From: Melieria omissa
Taxonomy: Eukaryota; Arthropoda; Insecta; Diptera; Ulidiidae
DNA: 64,000 bases
Direction: 5' to 3'
Assembly (NCBI GenBank): GCA_963971225.1
Contig: OZ020267.1
Coordinates: forward strand, 96,957,648 to 97,021,647
Positions 23,202-35,434 of the stretch are shown one piece after another. A model generated the notes under the pieces. The model had not been told where the DNA came from, searched no databases, and saw only the letters and a list, made by a program, of their open reading frames with translations. Position numbers and translations under genes: made by a program. How positions within the stretch are numbered: the stretch's first letter is position 1; every line of letters starts with the position of its first letter.

Positions 23202-23885
23202 TTAAGAGATTTTCGCAAATTCGTTAATTATTTCGTTGATGCGCCGCGTGTCGCTGGTCCCTTTGTACTTAAGATACCAGCCGAGTACATTTGCATTTGT
23301 CTGCTTCTGAGCTTCAGTCCACGATTCGATGCGCTCCCTCACCCCGTCGAAGAAATCAGCCAGGAACTTGGCTCTGCGCCGCTCCAGCTCGCGCTCGAAC
23401 TGCTCCAAACCGTGCCGCCTCAGCGCGCTCAGAACAACTGATGGCTGCTCTGCTTGGTGCTTCCTGACCACAGCCTCAAACTGCTCGAAAATCAACACCC
23501 TCGACACTAGCTGCAGGAAGCGCGCGGCACTGTTGCTCCTCGACGCCGGCTGCCGCTGCAGTTCGTCGCTCACATCTTTGACGTAGAACAGCAGCGTTGA
23601 CTTGTCGTCGCTGCTGACAACATCTTGCAGCGCTTGGCTCACAATCGATCTGGACTGCGCCAAAGCAAAGTCGGTAATATTCAAGTATTGCTCAACTCTT
23701 GTGGCGAACAGTTGTTCCGTTTCACTCGCTGCGGCCTTGAGCGCTGCTGACGACACGATAATCTACGTATTTCAATATTTTTATTTAAGATTATCAGAAG
23801 CAAAGGTATTGTTGAAAAATTCAAATTATTTGAGCCAACTTACTGCCGCTGCAATTAAGCGTAAAATTCCGTACTTGCGAGCCAT
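23202..23885 (-). CDS. Divergent member of the secreted helical family, copy 7
   Basis: Predicted 200-residue secreted protein. Exon 1 is 23885-23844 (14 codons, MARKYGILRLIAAA, then GTAAGT). The intron is 23843-23763 (81 bases, phase 0). Exon 2 is 23762-23202, starting IIVSSAALKA. Placement in the family rests on the same two-exon, phase-0 signal-peptide layout, on alignment of QDVVSSDDKSTLL with the family KELNALPDKSEAL region, and on GLEQFERELERRRAKFL with GLKKFEYEFEKRIINF. The conserved sequon is lost and another (NITD) occurs nearer the N terminus. It is rich in arginine and GC compared with its neighbours. No cysteines. Function unknown. It may be an older, more constrained lineage. Confidence 0.78.
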
Positions 23886-23947
23886 TTCCGACCGATGGCT
23901 TCAATTTTGTGCTGGACCTGGTTTGTCCAGTTCCACTTGAAAGAGAG

Positions 23948-23952
23948 ACTGA
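23948..23952 (-). promoter_or_regulatory. Initiator of copy 7, no clear TATA
   Basis: TCAGT at 23952-23948 about 65 bases upstream of the ATG. No convincing TATA lies 25-30 bases further up, unlike all other copies. Confidence 0.4.
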
Positions 23953-25286
23953 AATGACTCGCTACTGCGGCTGTCCTGCATTATCTGAGGCAGTGTGAGT
24001 CGAGGTCAGGGTGCAGATAGCGATTTCAATCAAACATGAGGTACTTAAGTACCGAATTCGGAGCCGCTGAGCGCAATTCACACAGTTCGGCCAGACGCGG
24101 TAATAAAAACAATAATAATAATTGTATTTGAAAACATTAAGTAAACAAACGCCAATTCGTAAAAAGACAATCGAAAATAATGTAAAAATTATCATTGCAA
24201 CAATAAAAAATACATTGAATTTATTTAATTAAATATTTTTATAGATTTGGGTCAACACTGCAGAGGTCTGCTTGGGATTACGTGGAGTCAAAAAGATATT
24301 AGTTTTTTCCATAATTCTATTTCGAATTTTTAAACAAATTTTACAGCGATCAATAAAAATCATGATCAATAAAAAACTCGAGCAACTGCAACTTTTTCCT
24401 CGTTTCTGTTTTATAAGTGTAGCCTGCGTCCTCACACACCCCACAAAAAAATCCATATGTGTTCAAACACATGAACTTGGAAGCTTTCAGAAACTTGGAG
24501 GGTATTTTCTGTCACATTACAGGAAAGTTTATCGTACTTTTAGAGAAAGACAGTCTTCCCAGCTCGCTTTAAGTCGTTGCCTCAGAAAACGAATATCGTA
24601 TGTTCCATTGAGCTTAGACATGGCATCTGTTTTTGCTTTCCATTTTTCCACATTTCAGATTGTACCACGAATTGATTTTGTGGTTTCCATTGAGTCAAAA
24701 AACCAATAATTTCAGTCTCGAGAACATAAAGAAATCATACGGAGCCAGTGGTCAATCAAAAGTGTCTGTTATGTTTTTGGTCTTTAACTCCGTCATAACT
24801 GACGCTGTTGTCGTGTCAAATCCACAAACTATTCATATTTCACAAATCTCTGTATTTCTGACGGGTTGTCCCACACAATCGCTTCAGTGCTTCTAAATTG
24901 TATTCTCTATTGAACATTTGTCTCTTGGCACAGTGATTCGACTCCACACAACCGCGGAACACAATTAGAAGTAGTAATCTGTTCTTAATAAAACTATAAA
25001 TCTGTAATCTAGCTAACCACGGTCTGCTGAATTGAAATCTCTATTTTGTTTTTCTTAAACTTTTGTAGTTTGGCAATGCCTAAGACTTAAATTTGCAATT
25101 TTCGTCATATTTGGTGAGCTATAGCACTGAGTGTGTTGGCTAGAATTTTCAGATTTTGCAAGCTAGAATCGAACCTTGGTCTTCTAATTCTAGGTCCTAA
25201 TAATTTACCTTAGAACCAAATAAAAAGCATCACTTCATTTATTGTTTGATTTATTGCACAACGTCTGCGACTGCGTTGACAATTAT
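23953..25286. other. Intergenic, no gene supported
   Basis: An open plus-strand frame at 24272-24709 (145 codons) has no recognisable motif and a composition like its AT-rich background. The last 100 bases match the 3' flank of copy 10. Confidence 0.4.
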
Positions 25287-26052
25287 TCATGTTCGCTCTT
25301 GTCTGCTATTGAAATATTCAGTAAATATTTCCAACTTCTTTTCGTTATTCTTTTCGGCTACGAGTTTGTCAAACCAATCAACCAGCTGGGGATACTTCTC
25401 CACCACATCAGGTGATACACTCAAAAATGTCTTGAAGGCTTCTTCGAAATTGTCGGAAAAGTTGATGAGGCGTTTCTCAAATTCATTTTCAAATTTTTTC
25501 AAACCGGTCTTCTCGAACGCTGTCTTCAGTGTCTCGGTGAGCGTGTCATCGTCGGGCATATCCTCGTAGTCCTGTAGGATTTCTGTCATCTTTAACATGG
25601 CGCTAAATGACTTTGCCACACCAATTAAATTCTCCGTAATTCGCAATTTCTTTGTCTCCTTGACAAAGTCGGCTAAGCGCGTAATGTTCGCTTGCAGTGC
25701 TTCGCTCTTATCCGGTAGCGCGTTCAGCTCCTTGAGCGTATCCTGGAACACTACACGACCCTCCTCAATGGCGTACTTGGAGAGTAGAGTTGATTCAATC
25801 ACTATGGTGATCACCAATTGCTGGCGCGGGGTCACCTCCTTTTCCATGCCCATGTTGCTTTTCACCCTTTCGACCGCGGCGGATCTTTGGGCAACAGCAA
25901 CATCGCTGGAATCGTGCTTCTCCACCGGCATTGTATGCACGAACTGCAAAAAGCGAAATTATTACGTATAAAGGCTGAGTGCAGAGGAGTCCTGATGTTG
26001 TTACCTGCAGCAGGCAGAAACCGAAAATGCAAATCACTGAAATTTTAAGCAT
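25287..26052 (-). CDS. Secreted helical family protein, copy 8 (two exons)
   Basis: Predicted 234-residue secreted protein. Exon 1 is 26052-26005 (MLKISVICIFGFCLLQ). The intron is 26004-25944 (61 bases, phase 0). Exon 2 is 25943-25287, starting FVHTMPVEKHDSSD. The dibasic site found in copies 9 and 11 (EKR) is EKH here. Core LKELNALPDKSEALQANITRL and FEKTGLKKFE are intact, and the mature part has no cysteine. The C terminus is extended by about eight residues (FNSRQERT). An in-frame upstream ATG at 26073 could add seven residues, but the paralogues lack that ATG in frame, so 26052 is preferred. First gene of duplicated block 1. Confidence 0.87.
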
Positions 26053-26098
26053 TTTGTGTCCGAACGTTTCCACTTGTTCGCTTCAAATTTCACTGGCA

Positions 26099-26133
26099 AC
26101 TGAATCCGTTTGGTGCCGCTCTCAACTTTTATT
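26099..26133 (-). promoter_or_regulatory. Core promoter of copy 8
   Basis: AATAAAAG at 26133-26126 and initiator TCAGT at 26103-26099, minus strand. Confidence 0.65.
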
Positions 26134-26339
26134 TAGCATCAAGAATGCAGCTAGTTTCAGTTAAATACGAAATACATTTAGTCTTCGATACGTTTAGACT
26201 GATCGTCTCACGGATTAATCAGAACAACAGGGATCGAAACAAATTCTTTCATTCCAAATAAATAATAATTTTATGTTTACTTTTTTTGTGGCGTTATCAA
26301 TTTGCCAAAAATTCAATTGCACTCACACACACACCAAGA

Positions 26340-26382
26340 CAGGTGTGTTTGTGTTTGTGTGTGTGTGTGTGTGTGTGTCTAA
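26340..26382. repeat. GT microsatellite
   Basis: A (GT)n-rich run with TTGT interruptions, beginning CAGGTGTGTTTGTG. Related CA/GT tracts occur at 46112, 54380 and 60774, in equivalent upstream positions of the duplicated genes. Confidence 0.7.
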
Positions 26383-28315
26383 AAGAAATCGCAACATTTG
26401 TAGATTTGAATTCATAAAATTTCATGCCAGCAGGGCAAGGCCCCCAGGGTTTGAAGTTAATGGGCACAACTAATTTAGGTTTTCTAAACCCTTTGTTAGC
26501 CCTGTCAGATTTTTATAAAAAAATATTTTTATAAATAATATTTCCTATTTGAAGTACTTTCACCAAGTTTGATGTCAATAATAATAACATTTATAAATAT
26601 AATTATAAATTATAATTCCTTCAATAATTCATATTTTTTCAGTTTACAAACTTTTAACCCGTCGTTGACCCCGTCCGATTTTATTATTCGGTAAAATGAA
26701 AAATACGTATCGAGTTCTTTTTATTTGAAGTGCTTTCACCAAGTTTGAAGTCAAATGGCTCAAGAAGATTTGTTTCTCCATACATTCTTTTAACCCGTCA
26801 TTGATCCAGTTAGAAGTCAATTTTGAAAATAATGAGACATACGAGTACAATTTTTTTTGCTTTCAAGTATTTAAAAAATTGTTTAAGTAATAGGCTTATT
26901 GGTTCTTAGTTTTTCGGAGTCTTCTCGTAAATAAACATTAACCCATTGTTGACCCAGTTACATTTTGATATTCGATAAAACTTTGAAATACGTGTCGAAT
27001 TAGTTTTGAATTAGAGTATTTTCAGGAAGTTTTAAATCAGTATGTCTATTATATCACGATTCTTCATACAACACCTTAACAAATGTTTCGCTTCTTTTAG
27101 ACCCCGGATGTCAAAAAATCCCGTCTTAGCGAAGGTTCATTCCTCAAGATGTACCTACAGTTCAAAATGCAAGTTTGTAGCTTCGGTGGTTTGGACTGGG
27201 CGATGATGAATCAATCATTCAATCAAACAGTCAGGAAAAACAATCTATGTATATAAAATGAAGGCGGTACCACACCCCCTTGTCCAATGGTCACAATTTT
27301 CTTTTGGTCGAATTGTGTACATTTTATGTTGCGAAAATCATAACTTCTGAATGAATAAAGGTAATTGAAAAATTGTCTGTTTTGCCGTTGCTAAGGAATT
27401 CATCATTCACTCATTCAATTCATTGTGTTCCAAAAAATTAATTCAATCGAGATACAATGTGCTACATAGTACTTTGTCAAAGTACGGCTTACTGTAAATA
27501 AGAATGATGAGAGCAACAATATTGAGTTTTAGTTGAAAAAGTAAAGAAAATACGTTAATGAGAATGGAAAATAATAAAAAAATGTACGAAATATGCTGAA
27601 AGAGTCAAATTTAAAAACAAACATGCATTAAATTTGGTTTTAAAATGAGAATCCAAATTCTAAAAAATATCCGTAAGAAGTCAATGTAACCTATTTTGAA
27701 ATTACCTGAATTTATTTATTGGAAATTATATTCATGGTAATAGTTTTAGTAAAAGTAGTTGTAGCAGGAAAATCAGCACTAATAATACTAGTGCTACTTA
27801 AACTAAAATAAAAAATTTTTCTCTTATGGTTCGTCGTCGCTTATGCTACACGCATCTCCTGCATCGAAGTAAATTGTTTTTTCCAACCTTTCGTTACTCT
27901 GGAAATAATTGAATTTGGTACGATTTGCCATAATCCATTTCAACTTTATAGTGTGATATGTCCTGGATATCTTCTCTTTAGTCGTAAATATGTTGGCTGC
28001 AAACAGAGGCAAACTTCCTTCGATGTACTAGAAATAACTAGTACTTAAATATTTCAAACAGCTTGGAATTTTTCAAATACATCTTTGTGCTGCAATCTTC
28101 TTCGCTTAAGATGCAGTAGCAGAGTTAAGCTGTTGTCTAGTTCAAATTAAATCGAAATTAACTTCCATTGCTCCAAACTCATTTAACTATTTATAAGCAG
28201 AATTTGTAAATGCATACAAATACACAACACTTACTGGTACCTAATCAGTTGTTATGTTTTCAATTTGAAATATTAAATTCATGGCAGTTTATTCCTGGCC
28301 CTGAATCATACTTTA

Positions 28316-29599
28316 CACCGTGGCGACGAATAACTGTTACCTTTTTCCAAAGCGCTGCTGCGCCTATTGTATTAGGCCTAGACTTATTATTTTTTTTTTT
28401 TTTGTATCAATACTGTAAACAATACACTAGTTAGGCAACGAAATCATTTAGTGTAAACAATTTGAGAAGCATACACGCCAAACGAGAACTTGGGGTAAAA
28501 TTACATTTTAAGGGTGAAAAACCAAGGGTGATTGTTAAATCGCTAAAAAATCTGAAAATCAACAAAATGTTTGTATATCGTACTATAGCGCGGTTTAAGA
28601 AAACTAGAACCCTCAAAATCGCAAAAAAGATCGGTCGCAAAAGTACCGGAAGAACTCCAGAAATGGTGAAGAAAGTGCGTGAGCTCATACGTCGATATTG
28701 TGCGATTTCTGTAAGAAAGATGGCTAAAGACATGGGTGTGTGCCATAAAGCCGTACAAAATGTTATTAAAACAAATTTGAAGATGAATGCTTAAACAAAA
28801 AAACCATTTCACGGTCTTACAGAGCGTCAAAAAATAATGAGAAAGAAAAGAAGTGAGCAACTCCTTCGGCGGCACGCAAGCTGCGAAATAATTTTTTCGG
28901 ATGAAAAACTCTTTTTGTTACAAGACAGTCATAACGTTCAAAATGATTTTGTGTATGCAACAAGGATGGCTGATATCCCAGTTCATAAAAAAGCGATTGA
29001 GAGGTATCAAAACGTGTCCTCCGTTATGGTATGGGGAGCTATTTCTGCAGAAAGGCAAGTTTCCTCTTGTTTTTAACGAAAAAGGCGTAAAAATTATCGC
29101 AAACTACTACTTGGAAGAGGTTTGGAAAAGCATTTGTTGCCCCATGCCACGCAGTTATTTAGAAATGCACAGTTTTGCTTCCAGCAAGATTCTGCTCCAG
29201 CTCACAAGGCAAAAATTGTTCAGAGCTGGTGTAAAGACGAACTTCCATGTTTTATTTCGGCAGAAATGGCCATCCCTCTTCTCCGGATCTGAATCCATTG
29301 GATTTCTCTATATGGGGCTTTATGCTGGACAAAATGAAGAACATAAAACACATGAAGATAGAAGATTTCAAGCGACGCCTTCAGAAGATATGGAATAAAA
29401 TATCTGACGAAGTCGTTCGTGCCGTGTGCGTTTACGGCTGGTGAACAAAAACAAGGGTGAAAAATTTGAAATTAATAATTAAAAACTAAATGAAATAAGT
29501 AGGTACTGAAATAAATATAAAATATATTTTTTTCAAAACCAATCACGGTCTTTTTTATTTTTAACAAAACGTTAGTAACAGTTATTCGTCGCCACGGTG
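28316..29599 (+). mobile_element. maT-like (DD37D) Tc1/mariner element, copy a (1284 bp)
   Basis: Perfect 25-base terminal repeats starting CACCGTGGCGACGAATAACT, flanked by TA (28314-28315, 29600-29601). The transposase is in pieces: helix-turn-helix region 28462-28794, then IIFSDEKLF (first D) near 28890, SSVMVWGAISAE near 29020, a second aspartate region near 29190, and SPDLNPLDFSIWG (third D) near 29285. The spacing is about 37 residues by my count. There is a stop at 28792-28794 and several frame breaks. Not autonomous. The empty site survives in block 2 at about 57600. Confidence 0.85.
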
Positions 29600-29601
29600 T
29601 A

Positions 29602-30137
29602 GATTATCTACAGGTTACATCCAGGCATGGTCGTGAATCAACAGTGCAGGAATGTCAGACATCACACATAAAAATGTCTGAAATGCTGCTTACATACCGG
29701 GTCCTTCACACTTAACAGAAAGAGTCACTAGGTACGCAATAAATATAATCTCCACCACAGATATCAACTCAACTATCAACAAAAACTCAGCCGATTCAAC
29801 CTCATTTCAAGTCGGAATTCTGAATTGATATTTAAATATGCGAAAGTTATTATGTTCGTATAAGTACAACAAGTAAAGAATAATATAGACTAAGCGAAAA
29901 TATCATGAACTCTTCTACAAAATATTCGACAAACTTTTCGTGAGTTTATGGATTTCGCAACCAACGTTTTAACCAAATGAAATAAATGAACTCACATCCA
30001 GTTAATCAGTTTCTATTATAGTTTTTAGATTTCCTAGGTAACCTTTGATCGAAACAAAAACCATAATTTCATTGTTAGATTTATTGCACACCGTCGCGTC
30101 TGCGTCTGCGCTGACAATTATTTATGTTCGATTTTGC
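29602..30137. other. Spacer downstream of copy 9
   Basis: Matches 57600-58100 in block 2. No gene. Confidence 0.6.
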
Positions 30138-30890
30138 TTAATTACGGAAAAGTTCATTAAAGATTACTACCTTCTTTTCGCTATTCTTTTCGGCTACGAG
30201 TTTGTCAAACCATGAAATTAACTGGGGATGCTTCTCTCCCTCATCAGGTGATACACTCAAAAATTTCTTGAAGGCTTCTTCGAAATTGTCTGAAAAGTTG
30301 ATGATGCGTTTCTCAAATTCATATTCGAATTTTTTCAAACCGGCTTTCTCGAACGCTGTCTTCAGTGTCTCGGTGAGCTTATCATCGTTGGGCATATCCT
30401 CGTAGTCCTGTAGGATTTCTGTCATCTTTAACATGGCGCTAAATGACTTCTCCACACCATTCGTATTCTCCGTAACGTCCAAGTCCTTGGTCTCCTTGAC
30501 AAAGTTGGCTAAGCGCGTCATGTTCACTTGCAGTGCTTCGCTCTTATCCGGCAGCGCGTTCAGCTCCTTGAGCGTATCCTGGAACACTACACGACCCTCC
30601 TCAATGGCGCACTTAGAGAGCAGAGTCGCCTCAATCACTATGGTGATCACCAATTGCTGGCGCGGGGTCACCTCCTGTTCCAAGCCCATGTTGCTTTTCA
30701 CCCTTTCGACCGCGGCGGATCTTTGGGCAACAGCAACATCACTGGACTCGCGCTTCTCCACCGGCAGTGCATGCACGAACTGCAAAAAGCGACAAAATTA
30801 TTACGTAGGAAGGCTGAGTGCGAGAAGAGCTAAAGTTTTTACCTGCAGCAGGCAGAGACTGGAAATGCAAATCACTGCAATATTGAGCAT
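30138..30890 (-). CDS. Secreted helical family protein, copy 9 (two exons)
   Basis: Predicted 229-residue secreted protein. Exon 1 is 30890-30843 (MLNIAVICISSLCLLQ). The intron is 30842-30780 (63 bases, phase 0). Exon 2 is 30779-30138, starting FVHALPVEKRESSD. The signal peptide probably ends at VHA. The EKR site just after it could be processed to give a new N terminus (inference). Core LKELNALPDKSEALQVNMTRL is intact, and there is one cysteine (SKCAIEEG). It is the second gene of duplicated block 1 and its closest relative is copy 11. The large nested transposon stack starts about 300 bases upstream of its ATG. Confidence 0.88.
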
Positions 30891-30945
30891 TTTGCTGTTG
30901 TTGTGCTGGAATGCTTCCACTTGTTCGCTTAAAATTTCACTTGCA

Positions 30946-30980
30946 ACTGAATACGATTGACAACGTTCTCAACTTTTATT
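30946..30980 (-). promoter_or_regulatory. Core promoter of copy 9
   Basis: AATAAAAG at 30980-30973 and initiator TCAGT at 30950-30946, minus strand. Confidence 0.65.
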
Positions 30981-31441
30981 TAGCATCAAGAGTGCAGCAA
31001 GTGTCAGTTAAATACAAAATACATTTAGTCACAGATACGTTTAGACTGATCGTCTCACGGATTAATCAGAACAACAGTGACCGAAACAATTCTTTCATTC
31101 TAAATAAATAATAATTTTATGTTCACTTTTCATTCGGCGTTATCAATTTGCAAAAAATTTAGCTGTAGTGATGGCCGCATATAATTCGATCGGAACCCTA
31201 CAAGAACAGTGACATGCCTGACCGAAGTTTCGGTCAGCTCTCCGAACAAAGTTTCTATCATTTTTGTACAGGCGGTGTGAAAAAACTGACCGAAACTCTC
31301 GTGTACGTGTGACTTTTTGTTTCACTCTAACACACACCTTTTGCGTATTAAGAAAAGTGTAGTTGCTCTGCTCTAACGCGTACGTATTCCAACCTCCAAA
31401 TATTTAGTTTTTAATGGCTATTTCGCCGCCGCCGCCGCGGC

Positions 31442-31515
31442 AGCCGCCGTAGCTCAGCGGCTAGTGTGTTGGCCGCGAGTCAAGACTCCGCGAGTTCAAA
31501 TCACCGTTGCAGCAA
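31442..31515 (+). repeat. tRNA-like module
   Basis: GCCGTAGCTCAGCGGCTAG (A-box-like), then GAGTTCAAATCACCG (B-box-like) 40 bases later. It is preceded by a CCG repeat. The terminal stem is only partial. Confidence 0.45.
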
Positions 31516-32084
31516 ACTTTTTTTTTTTGTTTTTTTGTCGGTGTTGCAGCAAACACTGAAAAAAAATGGAAATTTCAGTCAGTTGATCGGTCATGTGCCG
31601 AAATGTCTGACTAAAATGCTGATGCAAATATCGGTCACAATGTGATGTATAAATCGGTCATTCATGACCAATACTCAATATTGAAAAAATGCAGGTTTTT
31701 ATTGAAATTTTTTGGAAAACCCGTTTGCTTTTACTTCTGCCTGATTTTTTTTTAAATTAATTTAAATAAAATAATATACAATAAAAAAAAATTTAATTTA
31801 AAAAAATTCATTTGCGGTCCCTGCTTGGATGACCCCATATTGTCGCAATCGAATGCGTTTGCTTAGCGCGGGCATCATCATCATTGGGCATTGGCTTCCT
31901 TCTTCCTTGGTCTTGCGCTTCGGTCCTGCACACCTACTATGGCCCAAAAAATATTGAAGTTACTGAAAGTGCAGAATTATTTAAATATTCAATTCAAATA
32001 ATATTTTTTATTTAAATTAAATTTAAATTCGATTTCTTACCTTCTTTCTGTTTTTCTTTTTTTCGGCGTTTGAAGCACCGGAGG

Positions 32085-32160
32085 TTTGAACATGGGCTCG
32101 CGCGTCGTATTTGACTCGAGGCGCGCGCGTTAGCCAGCTGAGCTACGTAGCTATGGCAGC
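32085..32160 (-). repeat. tRNA-like module, opposite orientation
   Basis: On the minus strand: TACGTAGCTCAGCTGGCTAA (A-box-like), GCGCGCGCCTCGAG, then ATGTTCAAACCTCCGG (B-box-like). It faces the module at 31442. Confidence 0.45.
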
Positions 32161-34326
32161 CGACGGCTCTTAATCATTTATATTAACTCCGATGCGAGTT
32201 CTTGTCAGCAGTTGTTTCTATTGTTGTCTCATTCTTACACATGCGTGTATAAGCAATTAATGTTTCTATGGTTGTCAAATGGTTTGTTTCAGTTTAAATG
32301 AAAGACAAATTGCAGCGATATGTTGTCTCATGGGCCCAATTTAATGCAAGTGTATTGGTAAATTCAAAAAATGTTGCGAATGTAGTGGAGTTTCGGTCAG
32401 TCCCCTGCCAGACGCGTGTGATCGAAACTCCAACACATTTACAAAAATTCTCGCTGAAACTAACACATAAACATTTACAAAGGAAATTTTTAAGTATGTT
32501 CCATGCAAGCGGGAAAAAGAAGCTTCAGTACACAAAATTTCCCTGTATGAGAAAACGAGATGACACTATATGTACATACGGCACGTGCCGTTATGACGCT
32601 TGGGCAAATTGTGAAAAGTGAAATAAAAGTGTGTCGAAAACAAGTCAGCGGTGGAAAATTTAATAAAAGATAAGTACAATTGTTTATTATTTTTGTAATA
32701 AATATGTTAACTAAATTTTATTAAAAATAGATGAGAAGCGTATCAAAAGAATTGTTTGCCTAATGTTAGCGTTTTTTTCATTGAATCTTTGCAGATTGTG
32801 TTCAGCGCTAGCGCTCCTAACCTCAAAAATGTCGTGGACTGAGGGTCAATTTCATTTCCTTACATTTGCAAAATTTTTAATAATTTAATTACTTTGGTTC
32901 GTACTATAACTGTGTAAATTAATGATTTTTGATTAATAAAAAACCTTTTTTATAAAAATAAACACATGAAATAATAAAATGCCAAGGCTTTTTATTTTCA
33001 ATCAGCTGTGATAGGTTTATGCGTCAAATGTGATGCCTTTTGATATCACTGATGATAGAAATTTTATCAGCAGTGACTAATCACACGTGATTGGGATTTG
33101 ATCATTGCTGATTAGAGTGAGCGAGACAACTATATGTTGGACCACGTTTTAAATCGCCTGTGTACGAAGGTGATGCAGAATCACATGGACACAAAAATAC
33201 CCATCACATTTTTCACACTGCTAGTGGAAAAATGATGGAGATTGTGATCGAAATTTCATCACATGTGATTGTCATATGATTGATCAAATGATGGTCACTG
33301 TCCTTGCAGGGGTCGCGTCTTGTAGGTAATTCAGTTTTGCTCACACGCACACACATACAGACCGGTGTTTTTTTTTTTTTTTTTGCAGTAGGTGGAAAAG
33401 CATTGAAAGCCGGAGTGCGAGACTTTCACCCGCTAAAAACCACCTGTACACTATCCCGGGGACCCCACGGAACCACGATGAAGTATTACTTCGTGGGGGG
33501 AGAAAAAGACCTAGCTGTCCCTAATCCATTGGCGACGCCGCTGCTCCGCCATTATGCTCGCATGTGACCCACAATATTGTCAGGTGTCAGCTCTTCACCC
33601 ACTATTCGGCAGGCAGCCTGTCTTGCCCTGGCGTGTTGCCGGCAATCGAAAAAGGCATGTTCGGCGTCCTCTGGCACTGCACAGAGCTGGCAAAAGGGAT
33701 CGCCGTCGTGACCAAATCTATGAAGATAGGCCCTGAAGCAGCCATGCCCGCTCAGAAGCTGCGTGATGTAGAAGTTGACTTCTCCGTGCAACCTTCCACA
33801 CCAGCTGGCGATGTCAGGAATGAGCCTATGCGTCCATCGGCCGTTCGGTGCCTCGTTCCAGCGGGTCTGCCAAAGCCGCACGCTAGCTAATCTACTTCGC
33901 TGCCTCCTTGTGCTACGATCATTCTCGTCGTCATCTCGCTGCCTAGCTATTGCTGCTTCCTGCGCTAGAATGTCGATCGGGCACAGACCTACGATGACCA
34001 GCGCTGCATCCTCTGATGTTGTGCAAAAGGCACAGCAGACTCTCAAGGCACACAACCGGTACACGGATCGTATGCCTCGGCCATATGACGCGACCTTTAG
34101 TGCATCCGCCCATACTGACGCTGCATAGAGCACAATGGATTTAACAACCCCTGCGAGCAGTTGTCTTCGTCGTTGCCTCGGGCCTCTCGTGTTCAGCATT
34201 ATGTGAGCTAACGCTGCGCTAGCCTTTGCCGCCTTTTTCCATGCATACTCTAAATGCTCCTTGTAACAAAGACGGCGATCTATTATCACGCCTAAGTATT
34301 TTAACGCAGGCGTAGACGCAACGTCG

Positions 34327-34354
34327 CACAGTGTCGCGATTGTGGCCAAAAATG
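34327..34354 (+). other. Transib left end: 12-spacer RSS-like signal
   Basis: Heptamer CACAGTG (34327-34333), spacer TCGCGATTGTGG (12 bases, 34334-34345), nonamer-like CCAAAAATG (34346-34354). The V(D)J consensus is CACAGTG and ACAAAAACC, so the heptamer is exact and nonamer positions 2-7 match. Confidence 0.85.
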
Positions 34355-34393
34355 CAAAAAGTCTATGTTGCAAACGTGATATTTTTTTACTTA

Positions 34394-35110
34394 CCAGGTA
34401 TGCTGGTATACTTACCTATGAAACCGGTAACGACATCTAGCGGTAAATAGCCGAATATTTATAAACTTCGGAACCGTACCAAATGTCGTGTTTACTTCTT
34501 CTGTCATATGTCAACAATATTCAGTTCACAATTTGTCAAGTTTCATCCAACAACGCATTGTTTGACGCTCCGGAAAATGTCGGATTACGTGCCTACAAAT
34601 TACGATTTGCGGACACAGTTAATTTTGTGTTACCATTTGAAGAAAAAAACATTCTAAAACCTGTTGAAACGGTTAACGGTGAACGTTACCAACAACAATT
34701 GGCCGATTTGAACCGTGCTATACGCCAAAAACGCCCAGAATATGAAGCCAGGCAACACAAAGTGATTTTCCTCGATGACAACGCACCACCACACCGCACT
34801 AGAGCCACCAAAGAATTGGTTGCATCGTACAACTGGGAAGCTCTTGCTCATGCGGCTTACTCACCAGACTTGGCGCCTTCGGATTATCACATGTTCGCAT
34901 CGATGGGCCACGCATTAACGGAACAGCGCTTCAATTCTCACGCAGAAGCCAAAAAATGGATCGATGATTGGTTTCAGGCAAAAGACGAAACATTTTTTTG
35001 GCGAGGCATCCATAAATTGCCTGAGAGATGGGAAAAATGTGTAGCTAGCGATGGCCATTACTTTGAAGAATAAAATTGTAATCATTTCCTCACAATAAAC
35101 GTGTTTTTTC
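34394..35110 (+). mobile_element. Mos1-like (mauritiana) mariner remnant
   Basis: Left end CCAGGTATGCTGG follows TA (34392-34393). No matching right end is found. The open frame 34483-35073 has an unrelated first 55 codons, then the mariner catalytic half: ILKPVETVNGERY, FLDDNAPPHR (second D), SPDLAPSDYHMFASMGHAL (third D) and LPERWEKCVASDGHYFEE. The DNA-binding half is deleted. Inserted in the 5' part of the Transib. Confidence 0.7.
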
Positions 35111-35434
35111 AAAACTAATATATGTTGAGTATATGTTGAGATAATACTCCCAATAAGACAAATCCAAAATATTTCTTAAAACAAATTATAAATGGAATCA
35201 GGAGCCATCCACAAAGTTGGGTCTTTTGTTCGAACACATTTTCGCCAGAGCAACGAAAACGATTTTTGTGATAAATGTAAGTACAATTTTAAGCTTACTA
35301 TGTATGGATATAAATTACATACGTAAGAAAAATATAGAGTTCGGGCGATTAGGCACCACTTTTTTTGTTTTGTTTTGATCAACATATGCGAAATTACGGT
35401 ATTTTAAAAAACACGCTCTGTATCACGAAAAGTG

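Larger units (their letters stand above)
25200..31200. repeat. Segmental duplication, block 1 (copies 8 and 9)
   Basis: Gene 8, its upstream intergenic DNA (26134-28315), the 29602-30137 spacer and gene 9 match, in order and orientation, gene 10, 54187-55960, 57385-58100 and gene 11. Block 1 continues beyond the nested insertions with a Ty3/gypsy remnant at 46200-48335. It differs by a maT-like insertion at 28316-29599. Confidence 0.85.
30981..33357. other. Upstream region of copy 9 with insertion of unknown type
   Basis: Block 2 shows that 31200 and about 33320 were once adjacent. The intervening 2.1 kb is therefore an insertion (or several). It holds two inverted tRNA-like modules (31442-31515 plus, 32160-32085 minus) and ATCACATGTGAT-like palindromic words at 33000-33300. 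No intact gene or clear termini are seen. Confidence 0.45.

Noticed and set aside
24272..24709. 145-codon plus-strand open frame
   Set aside because: Composition like the AT-rich background, no motif, no promoter or splice context.
26053..26073. Upstream in-frame ATG of copy 8
   Set aside because: It would add seven residues before a good signal peptide. The other copies have no ATG in this position, or not in frame.
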